Source: Bacillota bacterium
GTDB lineage: Bacteria; Bacillota; Clostridia; Tissierellales; MES13
Assembly (NCBI GenBank): GCA_009711785.1
Contig: VENA01000008.1
Location: forward strand, 84,591-148,590
Direction of reading: 5' to 3'
DNA length: 64,000 nucleotides
Below the pieces are notes generated by a model. It was not told the DNA's origin. It searched no databases and saw only the letters and a program-made list of their open reading frames with translations. The position numbers were made by a program, and so were the translations under genes. This document shows, in pieces, positions 37,951 to 45,413 of this stretch. Positions within the stretch are counted from its first letter, which is position 1, and every line of letters begins with the position of its first letter.

Positions 37951-39232
37951 TTTCCTGCATCTCCTTTTCTTCTTCTTTAACCATCAAATTAACAAATTCT
38001 TTGGCTAATTTAGGATGAAACTGGGTTCCTGCATTTTCATTTATTATATCTAATGCTCTTTCTTTTGATAATCCATTTCTATAGGGTCTATCAGAAGTCA
38101 TTGCATCAAATGCATCAGCCACAGATACAATAGCTGCTTCAAATGGTATGTTATTTTCTTTTAACCCATCTGGATACCCTGAACCATCATATCTTTCATG
38201 ATGATATTTAACTATTTTAGATACTCCCTTTAAAAAATCTACATCATCTATAATTTCAGCACCTATAACAGGATGTTTTTTTATCTGATCATACTCTTTT
38301 TCAGTTAATTTGTCAGGTTTTTTAAGTATTACATCATCAACACCAATTTTTCCTATATCATGTAATAGGGATGCTGTTTTTATATTTTCAATCTTTTTGT
38401 CACTTAAATTAAGTGCTTTAGCTAATTTAACTGCATATTTTTCAACCCTTGAAGAATGCCCACTGGTATATGCATCCTTAGCCTCCATCGTTTTAGTAAG
38501 TGCTTGAATAGTTTCCATATACACATGTTTAGTATCCATATATAATTTAAATGAATATCTTGCAAGTAGTAACGGTCCAAAGAATAATAATACTGCTAAC
38601 TCACCATATTGTAAATAAGCTAAAGCTATGATAACTCCTAATACACAAACTATTAAAGCATTAGGTATTAAACCCTTCACATTATCTACCCACATTTTCA
38701 TAAATTTATTTTTACTAAATATGGACAAAAACATAACAATTATAGTACTATTTAACATCACATAAGCTATAAGTGTTAACATTATAGGGATAGCTATAGA
38801 AGATAAATCAAAATTTCTATTATTCACTATTCCCCCAGCACTAACATAAGTTATACCAGCAACTCCTGATACTATTAAACTCTGTGAAACATTAAATAAA
38901 GTCTTATACGCTGGTAGATTAAATATATGTATATAACCTCTTCCTTTTATTTTAGGAATTCTAAATAAAACTCCTAAAGCTGAAATTAATGCACAAGTAA
39001 AAGGTCCTGCTACTATAATTGAAGCTAAACTTATTGCAAATCCCACACTTACCCCCATTCCTTTAGAAACAGGTATAAGTAAAGATTCTGTTATTATTGA
39101 TAAAATAGCAAAAAACACTAAAGTTTTCATGCTAGGAATTGTATAATGATTAAATAAAAAAAAGAAAACTATAATTGCTAAAACACATATAAAAGCTATA
39201 TACGTCTTAGATTTATATGATAACTTGGACAT
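37940..39232 (-). CDS. Membrane HD-GYP protein, probable c-di-GMP phosphodiesterase
   Basis: 430 residues: about seven or eight N-terminal hydrophobic segments (1-220) of a sensor-like region, then an HD-GYP domain with LLHDIGKIG, KYHHERYDGSGYPDGL and ADAFDAMTSDRPYR, all metal and signature residues intact. It would cut c-di-GMP at the membrane. Start ATG after AAGGAGG. Encoded 43 bases after a 25-codon ORF that looks like a signal peptide, on the same strand. Confidence 0.9.
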   Translation of the reverse strand: MSKLSYKSKTYIAFICVLAIIVFFFLFNHYTIPSMKTLVFFAILSIITESLLIPVSKGMGVSVGFAISLASIIVAGPFTCALISALGVLFRIPKIKGRGYIHIFNLPAYKTLFNVSQSLIVSGVAGITYVSAGGIVNNRNFDLSSIAIPIMLTLIAYVMLNSTIIVMFLSIFSKNKFMKMWVDNVKGLIPNALIVCVLGVIIALAYLQYGELAVLLFFGPLLLARYSFKLYMDTKHVYMETIQALTKTMEAKDAYTSGHSSRVEKYAVKLAKALNLSDKKIENIKTASLLHDIGKIGVDDVILKKPDKLTEKEYDQIKKHPVIGAEIIDDVDFLKGVSKIVKYHHERYDGSGYPDGLKENNIPFEAAIVSVADAFDAMTSDRPYRNGLSKERALDIINENAGTQFHPKLAKEFVNLMVKEEEKEMQENVS

Positions 39233-39275
39233 TTTAATCCTCCTTATATATAACCAGGCCGGCTAAAATACTAAA

Positions 39276-39353
39276 TTATATTAAAGTAAAGTTAGCTCCA
39301 CTAGCTAATACTAAAGCTAATATGCTTACTAATGCAAATACTGTTCTTTTCAT
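39276..39353 (-). CDS. 25-residue signal-peptide-like ORF upstream of the HD-GYP gene
   Basis: ATG at 39353 follows AGGGGG by 8 bases; stop TAA at 39276. The peptide has a basic n-region (MKRT), a hydrophobic core (VFALVSILALVLAS) and a short tail GANFTLI. Cleavage after SGA would free NFTLI. It lies in the same transcription unit as HD-GYP and DUF5317. It may encode a secreted signalling peptide or a short membrane regulator; no homologue is known to me. Confidence 0.5.
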   Translation of the reverse strand: MKRTVFALVSILALVLASGANFTLI

Positions 39354-39373
39354 GAATATAACCCCCTAATGTA

Positions 39374-39410
39374 ATATACTCTGCTGATACGCTATTCCAG
39401 CAGGTTATAT
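39374..39410 (-). ncRNA. Structured leader before the 25-codon ORF
   Basis: Arms ATATACTCTGCTG and CAGCAGGTTATAT pair at 11 of 13 positions around an 11-base loop, just upstream of the ribosome binding site. It does not resemble the c-di-GMP riboswitch classes I remember. Confidence 0.4.
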
Positions 39411-39474
39411 CCTCTACGCTAAAGTAAATCTCTATCTAATCTAAGTAAATTTAAAACTAAAATTTTAAGCCGGC

Positions 39475-40104
39475 CTAATTGGCAATAGAATGTCTCATTA
39501 CCCTCCTATTTACTGCATCAAGGGTAGATTTAACTACAGATTCTTTTATATCTACATCAATAAAGGAAGATCCTGAGTAAATCTCTTCTTTATTTGAAGC
39601 TAAAAAGCTTACTGCCGTAACAATTACATCTTCACCTGCTAAATTTACTTTACTTGTATCTTCAAATACAAAAACTTCTTCAACACCTAAATACTTTTCT
39701 ATTGCTTCTAAAGTAGCTGTTGCTAACATTCTTTTTGAATTAAATGTAGTATTTGGTCCTGAGATTTTACCTTCATATACTTTATCGTCTTTTTCTAAAA
39801 TAACTTTAACTTTCAGCCTTTTTCCTGTAATTGAAGTTTCTACACTTTTAAGTTTAAGTCTTGAATCATCATCTTTAGTTAATTCTTTATCTATCTGTGC
39901 TATACTTATTACTTTATAATCTATATCTAAATCAAACTTTGACATTAAAGCAGATTTAACGTCTCTTGAAATTTGTTTTGGACTTCTTTCCATACTAGAT
40001 AATACATGTATTTCTGTTATTTCTTTATCCTTATTTACTACTACTTTACTTGATAAAACAGAATTAATTTTCCCTAGAAATTCTTCAATTGACTTTATAT
40101 CCAT
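39475..40104 (-). CDS. Conserved-looking hypothetical protein
   Basis: 209 residues, soluble, alternating alpha/beta pattern with two halves: EIHVLSSMERSPKQISRDVKSAL in the first, GKISGPNTTFNSKRMLATATLEAIEKYLG in the second. The RDVKSAL...DYKVISIAQI segment looks like a repeated small alpha/beta domain I have seen only in uncharacterised proteins. No function can be given. It precedes the short-ORF/HD-GYP unit on the same strand. Confidence 0.7.
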   Translation of the reverse strand: MDIKSIEEFLGKINSVLSSKVVVNKDKEITEIHVLSSMERSPKQISRDVKSALMSKFDLDIDYKVISIAQIDKELTKDDDSRLKLKSVETSITGKRLKVKVILEKDDKVYEGKISGPNTTFNSKRMLATATLEAIEKYLGVEEVFVFEDTSKVNLAGEDVIVTAVSFLASNKEEIYSGSSFIDVDIKESVVKSTLDAVNRRVMRHSIAN

Positions 40105-40246
40105 ATAATCACCTTCGCCTCACTATTCAGAATAATATTATAATTTAATATATTCTAGCAATAAATGGATTTTCCTTTGTTTTTGACATATTTTTTTAAT
40201 TCCAAAAAATTATAGGTCCAAAGTCCTATATTAGATTGTCATAATA

Positions 40247-42157
40247 TCACTTTCCTTCGCAAATTTCCACCCATCTATCTAATAATGAGTCTAATTTTTC
40301 TTGTAGTTTTGACTTTTCTTTATGAATTTCGTTTAATTTTTCAAAATCCCTAGCATGTTCTTTCATTTCCTGTTCTTTCTTTTCAAGTAAGGTTTCATGC
40401 TCCTTTATCTGTTCTTCTAATTCTTCTAGTTTCCATTTATTTATGCCTTTTTTCTTTGGTTTAGTTTTATTATTTTTTGTCTTCTTCTCTTTGTTTTTCT
40501 CTTTTTTTCGTTGTCTTATTTCTTCTATTTCTTCTTTCTCTTCTTTTTTCTTTTCCTTGTAGTATTCATAATTTCCTAAATAATTTACTAATTTTTTATT
40601 TCTTAACTCTACTATTCTTTTTGCTATTTTATTTATAAAGTATCTATCATGGGATATAAAAACTATAGTACCATTAAAATCTTTTAATGCTTCTTCTAAC
40701 ATTTCCCTTGAACCTATATCTAAGTGGTTTGTTGGTTCATCTAGTATTAAAAGATTAATATCTTTATACATAAGCATTGCTAGTTTAAATCTACTTTTTT
40801 CTCCACCTGACAAATTATATATTTTTTTAAATACATCATCACCATAGAATAAAAAGCGTGCTAATTTATTTCTAGCTTCACCCTCACCTATAGTAAATTC
40901 CCTCATAAACGTTTCAAGTACTGATTTTTTCTCATCTTTAAAATATATAGATTGTTCTAAGTATCCTATTTTCACTCTAGAACCTATTTTTAATTCTCCT
41001 GCATCTTTTTTATATTTATCTAATATTATTTTTAAAAGTGTAGATTTTCCACTACCATTTTTCCCTAAGATAGCTAATCTTTCCTGATATTTAACAAATA
41101 AATCTAGATTCTTTAAAATACAATTTTCATCAAAGGATTTACAAAGCCCTTTAATTTTTAACACATCATTTCCTGATCTTTTATTTGATGAAAATTCTAA
41201 ACCTATTTTTCTATCCTCTGTATTTGGCTTATCTAATTTATCCATTTTTTCGAGTTTTCTTTCCATCTGTTTGGCCTTTTTAAACATCTTCTCACTATCA
41301 CGCATATTACCCCATACTCTAAATCTTTTAATAGCCTCTTCCATATCATCTATTTTCTTTTGTTGATTTTTAAATTCAGCTAACTGTTCTAAAACCCTTC
41401 TTTCTTTCTCTTTTAAATAATATGAATAATTACCTAAATAGGTATTAATCTTACCATTTTCAACTTCTAGTATTTTACTAACAACCCTATCTAAAAAATA
41501 TCTATCATGGGAAATAACTAAAACAGTTCCTTCATACTCACTTAGAAAATCCTCTAGCCATTCTATTGATTCTAAATCTAAATGATTAGACGGCTCATCT
41601 AATAAAAGAATATTAGGGTTTTTAAGAAGTATTTTTGCAAGCTCTACTGTTGTTTTTTCTCCACCACTTAGGTATTCAAATTTTCTATTTTTAAATTTAT
41701 CATCTATTTTTAACCCTACACATATTTTACTTAATTTTTCATCTATTTCATATCCTCCCAAATGATCATATTTTTGTTGTAAAGTCCCATATTTTTTCAT
41801 CGCTTTATCTAAACTATCTCCATCCATGTTAGACATTTTTTCTTCTAACAATCTCATTTCATCACTTATTTCAAATTCCTCTTTAAAAGCTTCATGTAAT
41901 ACATTGATAACCTTATAATCCTTTGGATACTTAGGTATTTGTGATAAATAACCTATGGTATTACCCTTTTTTATAGATAATGACCCTTTATTATAATTCT
42001 CTATACCTGAAATAATTTTAAATATAGTAGTCTTTCCCGTACCATTTTTACCTACTATACCCACCTTTTCAGATGTATTCACATCAAAGGATATGTTTTT
42101 AAGAACTTTATCTGCTCCGAAGGATTTTTCTATTTTATTTAATGCTAATTCTATCAT
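40247..42157 (-). CDS. ABC-F family ATPase (possible ribosome-protection protein)
   Basis: 636 residues, no membrane part: two ABC domains with Walker A GKNGTGKT (36-43) and GKNGSGKS, LSGGE signatures twice, LDEPSNHLD and LDEPTNHLD, the interdomain linker (about 240-320), and a Lys/Glu-rich C-terminal coiled coil of about 120 residues. ABC-F proteins act on the ribosome; some give resistance to lincosamides, streptogramins and pleuromutilins. The leader peptide and terminator upstream are the control seen for resistance-type members. Start follows AGGGGAGG. Confidence 0.9.
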   Translation of the reverse strand: MIELALNKIEKSFGADKVLKNISFDVNTSEKVGIVGKNGTGKTTIFKIISGIENYNKGSLSIKKGNTIGYLSQIPKYPKDYKVINVLHEAFKEEFEISDEMRLLEEKMSNMDGDSLDKAMKKYGTLQQKYDHLGGYEIDEKLSKICVGLKIDDKFKNRKFEYLSGGEKTTVELAKILLKNPNILLLDEPSNHLDLESIEWLEDFLSEYEGTVLVISHDRYFLDRVVSKILEVENGKINTYLGNYSYYLKEKERRVLEQLAEFKNQQKKIDDMEEAIKRFRVWGNMRDSEKMFKKAKQMERKLEKMDKLDKPNTEDRKIGLEFSSNKRSGNDVLKIKGLCKSFDENCILKNLDLFVKYQERLAILGKNGSGKSTLLKIILDKYKKDAGELKIGSRVKIGYLEQSIYFKDEKKSVLETFMREFTIGEGEARNKLARFLFYGDDVFKKIYNLSGGEKSRFKLAMLMYKDINLLILDEPTNHLDIGSREMLEEALKDFNGTIVFISHDRYFINKIAKRIVELRNKKLVNYLGNYEYYKEKKKEEKEEIEEIRQRKKEKNKEKKTKNNKTKPKKKGINKWKLEELEEQIKEHETLLEKKEQEMKEHARDFEKLNEIHKEKSKLQEKLDSLLDRWVEICEGK

Positions 42158-42191
42158 TATAAAACCTCCCCTAAATTTACAAAAATATAAA

Positions 42192-42222
42192 AAGCCCAGG
42201 CAAGTAAATCCTGCCTAGGCTT
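42192..42222 (-). terminator. Attenuator terminator before the ABC-F gene
   Basis: 11-bp stem with one mismatch (AAGCCCAGGCA against TGCCTAGGCTT), 9-base loop and a T-rich tail on the minus strand, about 35 bases before the ABC-F start. Upstream GCCCA (near 42254) can pair with the terminator arm TGGGC, and AATAAAC/GTTTATT can form another hairpin, so alternative folds exist. Confidence 0.75.
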
Positions 42223-42294
42223 AAATCTCAATATAATAAACCCAATACTTAATGGGCATTCCTCAGTTTATTGGCAAAGACGATTCACTTTATT

Positions 42295-42420
42295 TTAGTT
42301 AACATAATTATTAAATTTAGACACACTACTCCCAGGGAATAAACTTATAAAAGTTATTGAAAAGTTTGAAACTGGTAGTTTGCCTAAAGTTACATTAACT
42401 AAAACCTGATCCATCGTCAT
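42295..42420 (-). CDS. Leader peptide of the ABC-F gene
   Basis: 41 codons from ATG at 42420 to TAA at 42297, with a near-ideal GGAGGTG site. The peptide (MTMDQVLVNVTLGKLPVSNF and on) resembles no domain. It sits between a good promoter and the attenuator terminator, so ribosome stalling on it could release the terminator. Confidence 0.65.
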   Translation of the reverse strand: MTMDQVLVNVTLGKLPVSNFSITFISLFPGSSVSKFNNYVN

Positions 42421-42446
42421 GTTCACCTCCTAAACTTATCCACTTT

Positions 42447-42475
42447 ATTATAACAATAAAATTACACTTTTTCAA
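42447..42475 (-). promoter_or_regulatory. Promoter of the ABC-F leader
   Basis: TTGAAA (42475-42470), 17-base spacer, TATAAT (42452-42447) on the minus strand. Confidence 0.8.
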
Positions 42476-42496
42476 TGTTTTCTGATAATTTAATAA

Positions 42497-43045
42497 TTAA
42501 ATTGCTAAAGGTGCCTTAAAGGAATTAAGTTTTCCACTATATATGGCTTCTAATTCTAAACATTCTTGAAAATCTCCAGGAGTTACTAATCCAATAGGTT
42601 TGTTAAATAAACTTACTCCACTCTTTTTTAAAATACTTGAGACAAATTGAGAACAAAAATAATGATATTTTCTGTTTATAGGTTTATTAAGGGTAACACC
42701 TATTAAACCTATAAGATTATATTTGTATCTATTTGAGTCCTTTTTAAAATCATTAATACATTTATTTAAATCTACATATTGTTTTTCTGTGATTTTTAAA
42801 GAATAAATAACACTTTCTGTATCCTGAAAATAAGAATATACCCCATTATCTAAATCTTCTTTTACAAACCCTGCATAAAAGGGATTTAAATAAAATTTTC
42901 TTCCAAAACTATAAACCTCATTAAACTCACTATTTAAAGAAATTGAAACGTGATTATATCTAGCTTTTGTATAAACTTTAATAATATTACTAAATAAAGT
43001 ATTTGTATGAGTCAATAATATATATATTTTCTTTGTTTTTTTCAT
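42497..43045 (-). CDS. YiiX-like permuted papain-fold protein
   Basis: 182 residues. The His in ARYNHVSISL and the Cys in YHYFCSQFVSSIL, in that order, fit the circularly permuted NlpC/P60-like (YiiX) group, which are cysteine hydrolases acting on lipids, peptides or wall. No signal peptide, so cytoplasmic. Single gene. Substrate unknown. Confidence 0.65.
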   Translation of the reverse strand: MKKTKKIYILLTHTNTLFSNIIKVYTKARYNHVSISLNSEFNEVYSFGRKFYLNPFYAGFVKEDLDNGVYSYFQDTESVIYSLKITEKQYVDLNKCINDFKKDSNRYKYNLIGLIGVTLNKPINRKYHYFCSQFVSSILKKSGVSLFNKPIGLVTPGDFQECLELEAIYSGKLNSFKAPLAI

Positions 43046-43313
43046 TTTCCACCTACCTCTATTTACTTTAAATATATGAACTCTTTAATATATTACTACG
43101 AAATTTTTGTTGTTTAGTCTGAAAAAAACTTAAAAATATTTTATTATTTTCATAGTCTAGCAATATCATCTTATTTTTTCATTAATATGGAATATTTAAT
43201 AAATAATACTACTATTTTGCTACTTTTTCTGATATAATATATATATTAATATTACATTAATTCACTAACGTACAAAAGTGCTTTGTCTTCTATACTTTAA
43301 AGGGGATGATTTT

Positions 43314-44132
43314 ATGGTATGTAAAATAAAACCTAAAAACTTTGACTTAACTAAATTTCTTAATAAAGAAATTGGATTTAATTCAGTAGGTGGTATGAAA
43401 CTTAAAGCATTAAACAAAGAGTATAAAAAGACTCAAAATGAACTAAGACTTGCAACTTCACTTCAAAAAAGCCTAATGAAAGATCAAAAGTTTTTTAGTA
43501 AGCTAGATATGTATGGAAGGTATTTACCTATAACTGATCTAGCAGGTGATATGTATGACTTAGTAAAAGTTAATGATAATTACTGGTTTATTATCTCAGA
43601 TGTTATGGGCCATGGAATATCAGCTTCAATGATATCATTTATGATTAAAGCTTTATTTTTTCAATCAATACAATATCATAAAACACCGGATAAAGTCTTA
43701 GAAGATATAAATAAAACATTTATTGAAATGATGGGTACAGATAATAATATAATATTTTCTGCCTTCATAGGGCTAATAAATGAAAATAATCTATTATATT
43801 CAAATGCAGGACATCCTTATCCACTACTAATAGATTCTACAACAAATGAAACTAAACTAATTAAAAATACAGATACAATTCTAGGTATATTTAAAGATAT
43901 AAAATATAATTTAGGACAAGCTAAATTAAAAAAAGATGATTTATTAATACTTTTTACAGATGGCTTATATGAAAATAGTTATTTAGGTGATATTAGTAAA
44001 GTTTATCATTATACAAAAAATTATAATATTAAAGACCCAGATAAATACCTAGATGATTTAATAAATCACTTTAAAAAGTATAATAATAACTTTACAGATG
44101 ATGTCACAACCATGTTAATTAAAATAAAATAA
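43314..44132 (+). CDS. SpoIIE/RsbU-type PP2C serine phosphatase
   Basis: 272 residues: N-terminal coiled-coil region (LKALNKEYKKTQNELRLATSLQKSLM) and a PP2C domain with LAGDMYDLVKV, SDVMGHGISASMIS, SNAGHPYPLLI and LFTDGLYE; the metal-binding Asp residues are present. Likely acts in a partner-switching pathway on an anti-anti-sigma factor, but no partner is adjacent. ATG at 43314 follows AAAGGGG. Confidence 0.88.
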   Translation: MVCKIKPKNFDLTKFLNKEIGFNSVGGMKLKALNKEYKKTQNELRLATSLQKSLMKDQKFFSKLDMYGRYLPITDLAGDMYDLVKVNDNYWFIISDVMGHGISASMISFMIKALFFQSIQYHKTPDKVLEDINKTFIEMMGTDNNIIFSAFIGLINENNLLYSNAGHPYPLLIDSTTNETKLIKNTDTILGIFKDIKYNLGQAKLKKDDLLILFTDGLYENSYLGDISKVYHYTKNYNIKDPDKYLDDLINHFKKYNNNFTDDVTTMLIKIK

Positions 44133-44160
44133 TAATAGTTTAACTAATATATTAAAAAAA

Positions 44161-44180
44161 CCACTGCTTAAAAGCAGTGG
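44161..44180 (-). terminator. Terminator of the rubrerythrin gene
   Basis: Perfect 8-bp stem CCACTGCT/AGCAGTGG, loop TAAA; T7 follows on the minus strand. Also placed to end the convergent phosphatase transcript. Confidence 0.9.
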
Positions 44181-44186
44181 TTAATA

Positions 44187-44738
44187 TTATCCTTCAAATG
44201 CTGTAAACTTTTCTTTTTTAGCTCCACATACAGGACATACATCTAAAGCTTCATCTACTACTGTATATCCACAAATATCACATACATAAACTCCATCTAT
44301 ATCAAAGTCATTACCTGCATCAACAGCATCTTTAGCCTTTTGATATAATTCTGAGTGTGTTTTTTCTGCTTCCTCAGCAAAATGCATTGAACGCATTGCT
44401 TTCTTTTCTCCTTGAGCTTCCGCTACCTTTTTAAATGCTGGATACATTTGTTCTATTTCATGGTCTTCACCATCTTTAGCTGCTTGTAAGTTTTCTGATG
44501 TAGTTCCTAATCCAAATCCAGCTCCTGATGCAACTAAGAAATCACCTTTAACATCTTTTAAAGCTCTAAAATGGTTATGAGCATGCACCTCTTCAGCGTA
44601 TGAAATAGCTCTAAATAAAGTTGCTACATTTTTAAATCCATCTTTTTCAGCCTTCTTTGCCCAAACTCTATATCTCATATGAGCTTGACTTTCTCCTCCA
44701 AAAGCTGATCTTAAATTTTCTGCAGTCATTGCATTCAT
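44187..44738 (-). CDS. Rubrerythrin
   Basis: 183 residues: ferritin-like diiron domain with two ExxH-type motifs (AEEVHAHNHF and FAEEAEKTHSEL) and a C-terminal rubredoxin knuckle (CDICGY...CPVCGA). NADH-linked peroxide reduction in anaerobes. Single gene. Confidence 0.96.
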   Translation of the reverse strand: MNAMTAENLRSAFGGESQAHMRYRVWAKKAEKDGFKNVATLFRAISYAEEVHAHNHFRALKDVKGDFLVASGAGFGLGTTSENLQAAKDGEDHEIEQMYPAFKKVAEAQGEKKAMRSMHFAEEAEKTHSELYQKAKDAVDAGNDFDIDGVYVCDICGYTVVDEALDVCPVCGAKKEKFTAFEG

Positions 44739-44926
44739 TAATTATCATCCTTTCTCTTTTCTTATTATTCCGACATATTTTTTCTACCCTAGGAAATTAA
44801 TTATAAACAATTTTTTAGAAAAAACAATTAAAAATTTAAAGAAGGGTTAAAATTTTAATAATAGTTATATTTGTTAATTTGTGGTGATGTGATATATATA
44901 TATTAATTATTAAGGGCGGTGAAAAT

Positions 44927-45343
44927 ATGAAGTTTATATCTAATGTTTTAATTTTATTAGGCATATAAAATATATATGACTCTATAGATAAATTAACAAC
45001 TCCAAACTATTATTATAATCTTTATACTAGATTTGATAAACAAACATTGTTTATAAGAAATGAAACTTCTTTTTTAATAGTAAATTATATTGGTATAATT
45101 TTAGGTGTTATATTAATTATTTTAGCCATTGGACTTTTAAAAAAGAAAAAATTTACTTACTATTTAAGTTTATCTATTTGTATATTTTACATTTTAAATA
45201 TAAGTTTTAACTACATTTATCATTTAGTTACAGATAGTATGGATATGACATTTACTATTTTAACATTTATCCTCTTAGCTATTGTTATTGTAATTTTAAG
45301 AAATATTATTAAAAGAAAAGATTATTTTGTTAGTTGTACTTAA
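44927..45343 (+). pseudogene. Small membrane protein gene interrupted by an in-frame stop
   Basis: An ATG at 44927 with GGGCGGTG upstream opens MKFISNVLILLGI and meets TAA at 44966-44968. The same frame then continues without break to 45343 (NIYDSIDKLTTPNYYYN, then four hydrophobic segments). The remaining open part from a TTG at 45047 has no ribosome binding site. So the gene (about 138 codons) is probably inactivated by one nonsense mutation, or the first 13 codons are a separate peptide. Family not recognised. Confidence 0.6.
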
Positions 45344-45361
45344 TATTAAATAAAATATAAA

Positions 45362-45401
45362 AGATATAGAATAATTGATGATCACTAATTATTCTATATC
45401 T
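45362..45401. terminator. Bidirectional terminator
   Basis: Perfect 15-bp arms AGATATAGAATAATT and AATTATTCTATATCT with a 10-base loop between converging genes, T-rich on both outer sides. Confidence 0.75.
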
Positions 45402-45413
45402 AAAATTTTTAAT

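Larger units (their letters stand above)
39256..39476. repeat. Inverted repeat pair flanking the short-ORF unit
   Basis: AGGCCGGCT (39256-39264) and AGCCGGCCT (39468-39476), each next to AAAAT/ATTTT, form inverse GC-rich ends around the 25-codon ORF and its leader. In an AT-rich context these 9-mers stand out. Confidence 0.5.

Noticed and set aside
39361..39420. c-di-GMP riboswitch upstream of the HD-GYP unit
   Set aside because: The hairpin lacks the conserved loops of class I and class II as I remember them; kept only as an unnamed leader structure.
44739..44926. PerR-type operator before rubrerythrin
   Set aside because: TTATAAT-like bases occur, but the second half-site is poor and the region is AT-rich enough to give such matches by chance.
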